DNA of 64,000 nucleotides, taken from NCBI RefSeq assembly GCF_000017265.1, contig NC_011144.1, positions 1,206,001 to 1,270,000 on the forward strand. Reading direction: 5' to 3'. A program made the position numbers and the translations under genes. This document shows positions 51,156 through 58,870 of the stretch, piece after piece. Every line of letters begins with the position of its first letter. Position 1 is the first letter of the stretch. Origin of the DNA: Phenylobacterium zucineum HLK1. GTDB taxonomy: Bacteria > Pseudomonadota > Alphaproteobacteria > Caulobacterales > Caulobacteraceae. Under the pieces are notes generated by a model. The model saw nothing but the letters and a program-made list of their open reading frames with translations, had not been told where the DNA came from and made no database searches.

Positions 51156-53963
51156 GTCCGGCGGCGGCGGCGCGGATTCGTCGTCGTTGGTGATGGTCCC
51201 GGTCGCCGTGGCGGTTCCGAGCGTCGCGCCGTCCGCTCCCGAAAGGGTGACGGTGAAGGTCTCATCGGCCTCCGCCGTGGTGTCGCCGGCCACTTCGATG
51301 GTGATCGTTCGCAGGGTCTCGCCGGGGGCGAAGGTGAGCGTGCCGGAGGGCAGCGCGCCGCCCGCGAAGTCGTCGGCGTCGACGCCGCCGCTCACCGCCC
51401 AGTTGACCGTCGAAACCTCGCCGTTCGGGCCCGAGCGGGCGACGGTGAAGCTGAACGCCGTCGAGCCGGTGTTCCCCTCGGCCAGGGCGACGCTGCTGGT
51501 GGCGAAGCTGATCTGCGGCTCGGTAGGCGGCGGCGGGGGCTCGCCGCCGGTGTCGTCGTTGGTGATGAAGCCGGTGGCCGTGGCCTGGCCGAGCTTGGCG
51601 CCGACCGGGTTGACCAGGGTCACCAGGAACTCCTCGTCGGCCTCCTGGTAGGCGTCGCCGTTCACCCAGACCTGGATGTAGGCGGTCGTCTGGTTGATCT
51701 CGAAGGTGACCGTGCCCGAGGGCAGGGCGTCCCCCAGGAAGTCGAGGGCGTCGGCCGGGTTCGCGCCCTGGCCGCGGACCTGCCAGCCGACGGTGACCTT
51801 CTCGCTCTGGTCCCAGTCGCGGGTGACCGTGAAGGTGTAGAGCGTCATGCCCGACGTGCCCTCGGCATGGGCGACGCCCGCCATGGGGCCGATGGACACC
51901 ACGGCGTCGACGCCGCGGGGCGGGTTGATCATGTCGTAGAGCTGCTGGCCGGCGCCGCTCTCGGCGATCAGCTCGCCGCCGGCGGTCACGCCGACAAGGT
52001 CGCCGGTGAGCTGGCGGGCGGGGCCGAACCAGCCCTCGCCGTCGTAGGCGAAGGCGTCGAAGCCGCGGCCCATGACCGTGCCGTCGGGCGCGTCCCAGCT
52101 CGCCGCAAACCCGCCGTTCTTCGTGGCGACGATGTCGATGTCGCCGGTGGCCGGGCCCAGCTCGTGGCGGATGAAGGTGTTCTTGGACGGGTCGAACACC
52201 ATCACCCAGGCCGCCTGGCCGTCGCCGTCGGGCTGCATGTAGGCGAGGGCCACCCGGCCATCGGTCAGCCAGGTGCCCGAGCCGGTGAACACGCGGGAAT
52301 CGCCGGCCATCAGGGGCGTGGCCTCGCCGATCGTCCCGCCGCCGGCGACCGCGCCGAACACGGCGCCGGCGTCCTCCCAGATGACGAAGGTCTTCTCCTC
52401 GGGGAAGGTCGTGGGCCGGTCGTCATGGACGGCGATCGCCGCCGTGGTGACGGGCTCTCCGCTGCCGTCGAAGGTGACGGGGGCGCTCACCTGGCCACTG
52501 GTCGTCCCGCCGTCGGTGCGCAGGGTGGCGGCGGGCGGCTCGGGCTCGCCGACCTCGATCTCGGTCTCGCCCGAGGCCAGGGCGTAGGCGCGGACGTAGT
52601 CCACCTTCAGCTCGGCCGGGTACATCCGCTCGTCGGGCTCGCCGCCCCAGCCGCCGACCGCCAGGTTGACGATCATGGCCATGGGATATTGCCAGTTGGC
52701 CGGCGTGGGGGCCGACAGCACGGCCACGTCGTCGAAGTAGAAGGTGACGGTCGTCGGCGTCCACAGCATGCCGTAGGTGTGGAAGCCCGACGGATCGATC
52801 TTGTAGGCATTGTCGTACATGTTGGCGTCGCCGCCCCAGGCGCGCCGGTAGTCGACGTTCGGCGTGGCCGCCAGGCCCTCCATGATGTCGGCCTCGACCT
52901 GGGCGACATAGGGCGTCGGCATCATCCAGAAGGCCGGCCAGGCGCCGAGGGCGGCGGGCAGCTCGGCGCGCATCTCGAAGTAGCCGTACTTCTGCTCGAA
53001 CACCCCCATGGTGTTGAGCATCCCGGAGGAATATTCGCGGCCCCAGGCGGCCTCGCGCTGGTCCTGTTCCAGGCGCTCGGCCCGGATCGTGAGAATGCCG
53101 TCGTCCACCGAGTGGGGGGCGTAGTCGAGATCCTTCTCGCCCTGGCCGTAGAAGCCGGGCTTCATGTAGATCTGGCGCTCGCCGTTGGACGTGATGGTGT
53201 AGGCCCATTCGTCCTTCAGGTTGCCGCCGAAGTCGGCCCGCCAGACCCCCGTCTGCAGCGACGGGTCGTAGATCTGCAGGCTGTCGAACTCGTCCGCGAA
53301 GGTGATCTCGCCGAGCTGCGAGCGGTCGAGCTCGACCAGGAACTGGCGATCCTGGAAGCCGGCCAGGGTCTGGTCGCGGAAGGTCAGGCTCTCGCCGTTG
53401 TCGAACCGCAGGACGACGTCCGAGCCCTCCTGGGTCATGGCGCTGCGGATCTCGCCGGCGGTCTCGAGGCCGTAGCCCCAGAGCTGCAGCTGGCTGTTGC
53501 CGTTCCAGTTGTAGATGACGTCCGAGCCCTCGCCGGCGCGGACCACGAAGGTGACCTTTTCGGTCGTCGCTCCCACCAGCACGTCGTCGCCGCCGGCGCC
53601 GTAAATCCAGTGGGTGCTGTTGTCGACGATGATCAGGTTCCCGAGGTCGTTGCCCACCGCGTAGTTGAAGGGGTTGTTGACCTGCAGGTTCTCGACGTTC
53701 GGGGCGAGCTTGATCGACGTCCAGCCGATCTGGGTGTCGATGCCACCGCCGGGCGCCTCCTGGACGCGGTCGTTGGGGTGGGTGATCCAGTGGCGGTTGT
53801 CGCCGGACGATCCGATCAGGAGGTCGCCGCCGCCTTCGCCCGAAACCGACGAGTTCCCGGCCGGCGCCTGGATCGTCTCATTGCCTGCCGAGGTGCCGGC
53901 GATGCGACCATCTTCGGTCGCGGACTCCGGCATCGCTTCGCCGTGCGCGTTGTAATAGACCAT
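49797..53963 (-). CDS. Large secreted GH16 glucanase-like protein with Calx-beta and RTX modules
   Basis: This 1388-residue protein lacks an N-terminal signal peptide, as usual for type I secretion substrates. Residues about 20-200 contain RTX-like loops (GEGGGDLLIGSSGDN; GAGGDDVLVGA). Residues about 205-460 form the GH16 domain, with nucleophile Glu357, Asp359 and acid/base Glu362 in EADIME. Calx-beta domains lie at about 690-800 and 815-925 (both end ITNDD). Three RTX modules follow (about 935-1070, 1098-1230, 1255-1388). Linkers are Pro- or Gly/Asp-rich. Substrates could be laminarin or another beta-1,3/1,4-glucan. No T1SS genes are in the window. Confidence 0.93.
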   Translation of the reverse strand: MVYYNAHGEAMPESATEDGRIAGTSAGNETIQAPAGNSSVSGEGGGDLLIGSSGDNRHWITHPNDRVQEAPGGGIDTQIGWTSIKLAPNVENLQVNNPFNYAVGNDLGNLIIVDNSTHWIYGAGGDDVLVGATTEKVTFVVRAGEGSDVIYNWNGNSQLQLWGYGLETAGEIRSAMTQEGSDVVLRFDNGESLTFRDQTLAGFQDRQFLVELDRSQLGEITFADEFDSLQIYDPSLQTGVWRADFGGNLKDEWAYTITSNGERQIYMKPGFYGQGEKDLDYAPHSVDDGILTIRAERLEQDQREAAWGREYSSGMLNTMGVFEQKYGYFEMRAELPAALGAWPAFWMMPTPYVAQVEADIMEGLAATPNVDYRRAWGGDANMYDNAYKIDPSGFHTYGMLWTPTTVTFYFDDVAVLSAPTPANWQYPMAMIVNLAVGGWGGEPDERMYPAELKVDYVRAYALASGETEIEVGEPEPPAATLRTDGGTTSGQVSAPVTFDGSGEPVTTAAIAVHDDRPTTFPEEKTFVIWEDAGAVFGAVAGGGTIGEATPLMAGDSRVFTGSGTWLTDGRVALAYMQPDGDGQAAWVMVFDPSKNTFIRHELGPATGDIDIVATKNGGFAASWDAPDGTVMGRGFDAFAYDGEGWFGPARQLTGDLVGVTAGGELIAESGAGQQLYDMINPPRGVDAVVSIGPMAGVAHAEGTSGMTLYTFTVTRDWDQSEKVTVGWQVRGQGANPADALDFLGDALPSGTVTFEINQTTAYIQVWVNGDAYQEADEEFLVTLVNPVGAKLGQATATGFITNDDTGGEPPPPPTEPQISFATSSVALAEGNTGSTAFSFTVARSGPNGEVSTVNWAVSGGVDADDFAGGALPSGTLTFAPGETLRTITIEVAGDTTAEADETFTVTLSGADGATLGTATATGTITNDDESAPPPPDDGEGRVINSPGPGSTLTGGAGDDTINASQGADVITGGEGNDVFAWAAEPWAPARVTDFAVGSDTLDFSKLFQAAGYAGADPVADGYVWLFDDGAGGTKVLFDRDGPATGQEWPNYVLQLEGVAAGGLTWGQLSGEGSAEPPPDDGGGDDGGDDGGDTGGGDTGAGQVINSPGPGSTLSGTAGNDTINASQGADVITGGAGDDVFAWAAEPWAPARITDFAVGSDALDFSKLFQASGYSGADPVADGYVWFLDDGAGGTKVLFDRDGAETGQQWPNYVLQLEGVPAAGLTWAQLSGGGAGEPPPPPPPPPPPPPPEEDDGEGRVIDSAGPGSTLTGGSGDDTLNASQGSDVLTGAGGADHFVFASEPWSPARITDFEAGVDKIDLSGLFDTAGYTGSDPFAAGYLRLIDDGAGGTKVLFDSDAGGPTPEWPNYILQIENVAPAQLSAGDWIFQ
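50218..50262 (-). repeat. Poly-proline linker tract (about 14 Pro codons)
   Basis: A run of about 14 Pro codons (CCC/CCG/CCT/CCA mixed) joins RTX modules 2 and 3. The mixed codons limit slippage, but the tract is still likely to vary in length between strains. Confidence 0.7.
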
Positions 53964-54078
53964 TCAACCCAGCTCCGAGATTTAGCCGGGCCACAACTCG
54001 CAAAGCGAAGCCTGGGTTCGTTGAAGTCTCCGTGAGCAGACCGTTCTTTCGGAGCGGTGCAAATAAGCAACATATGGC

Positions 54079-54119
54079 CAAGCTTTCGCCGGAAGCTGCG
54101 CCGTAAGGGCGGAAAAGCT
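54079..54119. terminator. Imperfect hairpin between the small protein gene and the GH16 gene
   Basis: AAGCTTT-CGCC near 54079 pairs with GGCG-GAAAAGCTT near 54119, with a bulge and a 17-nt loop. It lies 30 bp past the stop of the minus-strand small gene and 115 bp before the GH16 ATG. It could end the first transcript. Confidence 0.4.
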
Positions 54120-54148
54120 TCGGCTCTACAGGCAGGCGTCAGGTCGGG

Positions 54149-54334
54149 TCAGGCGTCTTCGGAGCTGCGCGCGAAGGTGCGGACGAAGCGATCCCGGCTC
54201 CAGAGCTCCATCTTGCGACCGTCGGCATGGCGCCTGGCCTGCTCCGCCGCGGCCTCGTCGCCGTCGCAGTCGAACTCGACCACGCCGCGGATGTGGTTCG
54301 CTTCGTCGAGGAAATAGAGCCGATAGTCGGTCAT
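54149..54334 (-). CDS. Small conserved protein, unknown function
   Basis: This 61-residue cytosolic protein begins MTDYRLYFLDEANHIRGVVEF at ATG 54334 and ends with a helix and KMELWSRDRFVRTF. Short proteins with the pattern YRLYFLD-x-HI ... ELW-x-x-R are frequent in Caulobacterales and neighbours, which supports a real gene. No function is known. An in-frame upstream ATG (54376) would add 14 residues without that conservation. Confidence 0.75.
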   Translation of the reverse strand: MTDYRLYFLDEANHIRGVVEFDCDGDEAAAEQARRHADGRKMELWSRDRFVRTFARSSEDA

Positions 54335-54435
54335 GGCGCCCCTCTGGCCGTCCCGCCGCTCGGCCGACCATACCACACCTGAGGGTTGTTAAAAGCGGGG
54401 CGATTCTACCCTGTCGGGCGAGTTCGGGCGGACGC

Positions 54436-54651
54436 TCAATCCTGTGGATCGCGGAGCGCGCGCTGGCGTTCGGCCTGCTTCTGGAGGGCCTCGCGGGCCT
54501 CGCGGATGCGGCGCCTCACCGCCTCGATCTGGTCCTTGAGCCCCTCGGCGGCCCGCGCGGCCTCGGCGTCGAGATCCACAGCGCCGAGATCCTCGGCTTC
54601 CAGATCCGCCGCCTGGGGCGGCTTGGCCGCGCCGGCTTCAGGGCTGCTCAT
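54436..54651 (-). CDS. Small coiled-coil hypothetical protein
   Basis: This 71-residue protein starts at ATG 54651 and consists of an acidic Ala-rich half and then a charged helix (LKDQIEAVRRRIREAREALQ) likely to form a coiled coil. Codon use matches its neighbours. The sequence upstream is open but low in plausibility. I do not recognise it; confidence that it is expressed is moderate. Confidence 0.5.
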   Translation of the reverse strand: MSSPEAGAAKPPQAADLEAEDLGAVDLDAEAARAAEGLKDQIEAVRRRIREAREALQKQAERQRALRDPQD

Positions 54652-54855
54652 CCACTCGCACTCCGGGCGCTGCTTTCCCGAACCGTGGCCGGTCGCGCGG
54701 GACGGAGGCTGCCCGCGAAGGCCGCGGAGCGCCGCCGAAGCTGCGGAAGGCGCGGCCAATCGGCGCGCTCCAAGTACCGGCGGGGGCGGGGCCATGCAAG
54801 CTTGGCCATGGCGCCTTTGGCCGTCTGGGGCGTTGGAGGGGGCGAAGGAGCGCCC

Positions 54856-55101
54856 ATGACGACCGACCTGCCGACCCTGCAACGCCGCTTCTCGGTGCAT
54901 CCCGTAGCCGAGGCCCCGGCCTGCGGGCATCTGGTCGAGGGGGTGAGCTTCGAGGACGCGGCCTTGCACTTCCTGGAAACCGCGCACCCGGCCGCCGACG
55001 CCGACGACGAGGTGCGCCTGTTCGTGGAGGACTGCGACACCGGCGAGCGCCAGTGCTTCCGGATCGACCTGGGCTCGGGAGAGACGGCGCCCTGCGACTA
55101 G
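54856..55101 (+). CDS. Small conserved protein, possibly DUF5961-like
   Basis: This 81-residue protein starts at ATG 54856, with GGCGAAGGAGCG just upstream. It reads FSVHPVAEAPACGHLVEGVSF, then EDAALHFLE and VEDCDTGERQCFRIDLGSGE. The pattern of a short beta-rich fold with DCDTGERQCFRIDL recalls small alphaproteobacterial proteins of the DUF5961 type; this name is from memory and not checked. It is convergent with phoH (31 bp gap). Confidence 0.72.
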   Translation: MTTDLPTLQRRFSVHPVAEAPACGHLVEGVSFEDAALHFLETAHPAADADDEVRLFVEDCDTGERQCFRIDLGSGETAPCD

Positions 55102-55132
55102 AGCGTCGGCTGGGGCGCCGTCCCGGCCCCGA

Positions 55133-55897
55133 TCAGAGGACGCCCAGCATCTCGGCCACCAGCGGGTGGCGGACGATGTCGCGCTCGGCCAGCCGGACCA
55201 CCGCGACATTGCCCAGCTCCTCCAGGCGGTCGGCGACGCCGCCGAGGCCGGACAGCTCGGGCAGCAGGTCGGACTGGTTGGGATCGCCCGTCACGACCAT
55301 CGTCGAATGCCAGCCGAGGCGGGTGAGCAGCATCTTGAGCTGCACGTAGGTGCAGTTCTGCGCCTCGTCGATCACCACGAAGGCGTTGTTCAGCGTGCGG
55401 CCGCGCATGAAGCCGACGGGGGCGATCTCGATGGCGCCCTCGGCCATCAGGGCCCGGACCCGCTTCATCGACAGCCGGTCGGACAGGGCGTCGTAGAGCG
55501 GCCGCAGGTAGGGGGCGAGCTTGTCCTCGGCGTCGCCGGGCAGGAAGCCGATGGACTCGCCGGCCTCGACCGCGGGGCGCGAGAGCACGATGCGGCCGAC
55601 GCGGCCGCTCTCCAGCGCCTCCACCGCCTTGGCGATGGCGAGGTAGGTCTTGCCGGTGCCGGCGGGACCGAGCGCCATGACGAGGTTCTTGGAATCGATG
55701 GCCTCGATCAGCTGCTGCTGGCCCGGCGACTTGGCCTTGATGGTCTTGAGGTAGGCCTGGTCGCGGTCGTCGTTGTGGTGGGCGAGCGGCGACCAGCCCC
55801 GGTCGAGCGGCAGCCGGCGGATCTTATCGTCCCCCTCGAACTGACCGGCGTCGAACGCGCCTTCGCGCAGCTGTCGCTTCAGGGCTCGCTTGCTCAT
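55133..55897 (-). CDS. phoH: PhoH-family ATPase
   Basis: This 254-residue P-loop protein starts at ATG 55897 (MSKRALKRQLREGAF). Walker A is GPAGTGKT (77-84), followed by VLSRPAVEAGESIGFLPGD, Walker B VVIDEAQN and the sensor region VVTGDPNQSDL. PhoH proteins are ATPases linked to phosphate starvation and RNA metabolism; the family shares the helicase-like core of RecD/SF1. It lacks an RNA-binding KH or PIN domain. It lies behind a terminator-like hairpin and a structured 250-bp leader (see the RNA entry), which may regulate it. Confidence 0.93.
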   Translation of the reverse strand: MSKRALKRQLREGAFDAGQFEGDDKIRRLPLDRGWSPLAHHNDDRDQAYLKTIKAKSPGQQQLIEAIDSKNLVMALGPAGTGKTYLAIAKAVEALESGRVGRIVLSRPAVEAGESIGFLPGDAEDKLAPYLRPLYDALSDRLSMKRVRALMAEGAIEIAPVGFMRGRTLNNAFVVIDEAQNCTYVQLKMLLTRLGWHSTMVVTGDPNQSDLLPELSGLGGVADRLEELGNVAVVRLAERDIVRHPLVAEMLGVL

Positions 55898-55916
55898 CAA
55901 GGCCTCCGTTGGGGGC

Positions 55917-55952
55917 AAGAAAAAAGGGCGTCCCGGATGCGGGAGCGCCCTT
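55917..55952 (-). terminator. Intrinsic terminator on the minus strand, upstream of phoH
   Basis: On the minus strand AAGGGCG-(C)-TCCCG-CATC-CGGGA-CGCCCTT forms a 12-bp stem with one bulge and is followed by TTTTTTCTT. It ends 20 bp before the phoH ATG. A hairpin with a true T-tract is uncommon in this GC-rich sequence. It either ends a small RNA or attenuates phoH. Confidence 0.75.
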
Positions 55953-56144
55953 CGGTGATCAGGTGACGGCGGGAGCGGCGGCGTGCGGAGCCCGGGGGCT
56001 CGCCGGCTTGGTCCGGTCCGGGCGGAAAGGCCCGGGAGAGCAACGAACTCGGCGCCATCCAACTCCGTCCAGCGCGAGACGCGGAGGCGAGGGGCCCCCG
56101 CGGCGGCTACCGGGAGGACTTCCGTCCTCTCGAATCGCCCGACT
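55918..56144 (-). ncRNA. Candidate small RNA or structured phoH leader
   Basis: This 314-bp gene-free gap between phoH and the carbonic anhydrase gene holds a possible transcript of about 225 nt. A TTTAAC/TACGAT promoter pair lies at 56178-56151 on the minus strand (16-bp spacer). Three strong dyads follow: GAGGAC-GGAA-GTCCTC (56129-56114), CCGGGC..GCCCGG (56035-56018) and GAGCCC..GGGCTC (about 56001-55988). The terminator above closes it. I looked for 6S, tmRNA, SRP and RNase P signatures and saw none. It could be an sRNA or a riboregulator. Confidence 0.35.
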
Positions 56145-56211
56145 AGAATGATCGTAACGCCCTTTCCGAGTCGTTAAACGCCCCATCGGCGGCAAGAAAT
56201 AAGGCAGCGAG

Positions 56212-56742
56212 ATGAGTGTCTACAACTTAGGCAATGTGACGCCGCAATTACCAAACGATGACGAATACTGGATTGCGCCGACGGCCGCCGTGATGGGCAA
56301 TGTGATTCTCAAGAAGAACGCGTCCGTCTGGTGGGGTGCAACCCTGCGTGGCGACAACGACCCGATCATCATCGGCGAGAACTCGAACGTGCAGGACGGC
56401 AGCGTCCTGCACACCGACCTGGGCTCGCCGCTCACCATCGGGGCGAACGTCACCGTGGGCCACATGGTGATGCTCCACGGCTGCTCGATCGGGGACAACA
56501 CCCTGGTGGGCATCGGCTCGATCGTCCTGAACGGAGCGAAGATCGGGAAGAACTGCCTGATCGGCGCCAACTGCCTGATCACCGAGGGCAAGGAGATCCC
56601 CGACAACTCGCTGGTCATGGGCGCGCCGGGCAAGGTGGTGCGGGAGGTGAGCGAGCAGCAGGCGATGGTCATGGCCGCCGGCGCCCACCACTACGTCGAG
56701 AACTGGAAGCGCTACCGGCGGGAGCTGACGGAATTCCGGTGA
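56212..56742 (+). CDS. Gamma-carbonic anhydrase family protein
   Basis: This 176-residue left-handed beta-helix protein has hexapeptide repeats ([64 protein letters not shown]). The metal-site His residues are in VLHTD and VGHMVMLHG. The closing helix is [20 protein letters not shown]. YrdA/PaaY-type members may have carbonic anhydrase or thioesterase activity, or none. The start ATG 56212 has GGCAGCGAG upstream. It is divergent from phoH. Confidence 0.94.
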   Translation: MSVYNLGNVTPQLPNDDEYWIAPTAAVMGNVILKKNASVWWGATLRGDNDPIIIGENSNVQDGSVLHTDLGSPLTIGANVTVGHMVMLHGCSIGDNTLVGIGSIVLNGAKIGKNCLIGANCLITEGKEIPDNSLVMGAPGKVVREVSEQQAMVMAAGAHHYVENWKRYRRELTEFR

Positions 56743-56850
56743 CGCGGCTGGTCGCCGCCCTCCAGGGCGCCTGCGTGGCCGAACCCGCGCCTTGACGGAC
56801 GTGGCGGCGCCCCTCCCTTGATGCCCGCAAGGCACAAGGGAGGACGGGCC

Positions 56851-57633
56851 ATGGCGTACGAGTTCATCCGGGTGGAGCGGGAAGGGCCGATCACCACCTT
56901 CATCCTGAACCGGCCCGAGGTGATGAACGCGCTGCATTCGCCGGCGCACTTCGAGCTGCACGAGGCCTTCGACGCCTTCGCCGCCGACCCGGACCAGTGG
57001 GTGGGCATCGTCACAGGGGCGGGCGAGAAGGCCTTTTCGGCCGGCAACGACCTGAAGCACCAGGCCTCCGGCGGGGCGATGAAGAGCCCGCCCAGCGGGT
57101 TCGCCGGCCTGACCTCGCGGTTCGACCTGAACAAGCCGCTGATCGCGGCGGTGAACGGCGTGGCCATGGGCGGCGGGTTCGAGATCGCCCTGGCCTGCGA
57201 CATCATCATCGCCTCCGAGGCGGCGACCTTCGCCCTGCCCGAGCCGCGGGTGGGCCTGGCGGCCCTGGCCGGCGGCCTGCACCGGTTGCCCCGGGCCATC
57301 GGCGTCAAACGGGCCATGGCTCTGATCCTCACCGCCCGGCGCGTGTCGGCGGCCGAGGGCAAGGAGTTGGGCTTCGTGGCCGAGGTCACCGCGCCGCAGG
57401 ACCTGATGCGCACGGCGCGCGCGTGGGCCCAGCAGGTCTGCGAGCTTTCGCCGATGTCGATCCGCGCCTCGAAGGAGGCCGTCTACAAGGGCCTGGACGA
57501 GCCGACGCTGGAGGCGGCGATCCGCGGCCAGGGCAAGTATCCGGCCGTGGCGGCGCTGTTCACCTCGGAGGACTTCAAGGAAGGGCCGATGGCCTTCGCC
57601 CAGAAGCGCCCGCCGCAGTGGAAGGGCCGCTGA
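56851..57633 (+). CDS. Enoyl-CoA hydratase/isomerase family protein
   Basis: This 260-residue crotonase-fold enzyme starts at ATG 56851 behind AAGGGAGG. The CoA/oxyanion block is AFSAGNDLKH and the active-site region MGGGFEIALACDIIIASEAATFALPEPRVGL, with Glu residues in GGGFE and LPEP in the positions of the two catalytic glutamates. C-terminal helix residues (FKEGPMAFAQKRPPQWKGR) match hydratases. It hydrates trans-2-enoyl-CoA in beta-oxidation or a side pathway. No operon partner is evident. Confidence 0.93.
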   Translation: MAYEFIRVEREGPITTFILNRPEVMNALHSPAHFELHEAFDAFAADPDQWVGIVTGAGEKAFSAGNDLKHQASGGAMKSPPSGFAGLTSRFDLNKPLIAAVNGVAMGGGFEIALACDIIIASEAATFALPEPRVGLAALAGGLHRLPRAIGVKRAMALILTARRVSAAEGKELGFVAEVTAPQDLMRTARAWAQQVCELSPMSIRASKEAVYKGLDEPTLEAAIRGQGKYPAVAALFTSEDFKEGPMAFAQKRPPQWKGR

Positions 57634-57704
57634 CGGCCTGCTGAGGGACCCTTGTTCCCCGGCGTCAATCCCGTCACATTCCGCCCCGAGGACGGGGGTT
57701 GCGT

Positions 57705-58784
57705 ATGGTGGATGTGGACGCGGCGGGCGCAGTGGCCGGGGCGGTGCACGGCGGCGGCCTGGGATCGGCCGCCCAGCGGCCGGCGGGCCAGGCCGGCGAG
57801 GCGCAGCACGTCTGCGCGGACTGCGGCGCCGAGGTCGAGGGCCGCTTCTGCGCGAACTGCGGCCAGGCCGCCCACCTGCACCGGACCCTGGCGCACCTCG
57901 GCGAGGAGGTGCTGCACGGGGTCATGCACTTCGACAGCCGCTTCTGGCGCACGGTGCCGCTGCTGGCCTTCCGGCCCGGGCGGCTGACGCGCGAGTGGGT
58001 TCACGGCCGGCGCACGCGCTACGTCTCGCCGCTGGCGATGTTCCTGTTCACGATGTTCGTGCTGTTCATGGGGCTGAGCTACTTCCCCGTGGACGCCGCC
58101 GACAACGTGGTCGGCCAGCAGGCCCTGGCGACCGCCGACCTTGCCCGCAAGAACACCGAGCTGGCCAACGCCGAGGTCGCCCTCGACAACGCCAGCCCCG
58201 AGGAGCGGGCGGCGGCGCAGGCGCGGGTCGACCGGGCGCGGGCGGCGGCCGAGGCGGCGGGCGAGCAGATCGGCAACGTCACGGGCGAGGGGCGGGTGAA
58301 GACCAACGTCAGGACGGTGTTCGACGAGGACATCGGCGAGGCGGTCAACACCGGCAACAAGAAGCTCGACGAGAAGATCAGGCACAAGCTCGAGAACCCC
58401 GAGCTGGCGCTCTACAAGCTGCAGCAGGCGTTCTACAAATTCTCGTTCCTGCTGATCCCGATCTCGATCCCGTTCGTGGCCTCGCTGTTCCTGTGGAAGC
58501 GCGGCTTCACCCTCTACGACCACGGCGTCTTCGTCCTCTATTCCCTGACCTTCATCTCCTGGCTGGTGATGGCGCTGGCCATCGGCACGCGCATCGGGGG
58601 GATCGTCTCGGCGCTGCTCTGGCTGACCCTGCCGTTCGCCATCCCGGCGCACATGTATTTCCAGCTGAAGGGCGCCTATGGCCTGGGGACCTTCTCGGCG
58701 CTGTGGCGGACCTGGTTCCTGCTGTGGTTTTGCACCTTCGCCCTGCTGCTGTTCACCATGGCGGTGACGTTGCTTTCGGCCTGA
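57705..58784 (+). CDS. DUF3667 membrane protein with zinc ribbon
   Basis: This 359-residue protein starts at ATG 57705 (GAGGACGGGGG upstream). A zinc ribbon of two CxxC knuckles (CADCGAEVEGRFCANCGQ) is near residue 40. The DUF3667 signature follows: RFWRTVPLLAFRPGRLTREWVHGRRTRYVSPLAMFLF. A periplasmic coiled insertion (about 150-240) is enclosed by the first helix (about 110-130) and four later helices. The function of DUF3667 is unknown. A TTG at 57699 is an alternative start. Confidence 0.9.
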   Translation: MVDVDAAGAVAGAVHGGGLGSAAQRPAGQAGEAQHVCADCGAEVEGRFCANCGQAAHLHRTLAHLGEEVLHGVMHFDSRFWRTVPLLAFRPGRLTREWVHGRRTRYVSPLAMFLFTMFVLFMGLSYFPVDAADNVVGQQALATADLARKNTELANAEVALDNASPEERAAAQARVDRARAAAEAAGEQIGNVTGEGRVKTNVRTVFDEDIGEAVNTGNKKLDEKIRHKLENPELALYKLQQAFYKFSFLLIPISIPFVASLFLWKRGFTLYDHGVFVLYSLTFISWLVMALAIGTRIGGIVSALLWLTLPFAIPAHMYFQLKGAYGLGTFSALWRTWFLLWFCTFALLLFTMAVTLLSA

Positions 58785-58813
58785 CGCCGGCTGACGCTGG
58801 GGCGGCCTTGCAG

Positions 58814-58837
58814 AAACGTGACGCCTGCGTCACGTTT
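58814..58837. promoter_or_regulatory. 24-bp palindrome upstream of the GMC oxidoreductase, probable operator
   Basis: AAACGTGACGC-CT-GCGTCACGTTT has perfect 11-bp arms around a 2-bp centre. It lies 34 bp before the GTG start. Size and symmetry fit a TetR-family or similar dimeric repressor site; no regulator gene is adjacent. Confidence 0.65.
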
Positions 58838-58870
58838 GCGCCAACTGAACAAGGTTAGGGAAGAAGCGCC

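Noticed and set aside
55918..56178. tmRNA, 6S, SRP or RNase P RNA in the phoH leader
   Set aside because: No tag reading frame, tRNA-like end, GGAAGGAAGCAGCC-type SRP loop or GAGGAAAGTCC-type RNase P element found; kept only as an unassigned candidate.
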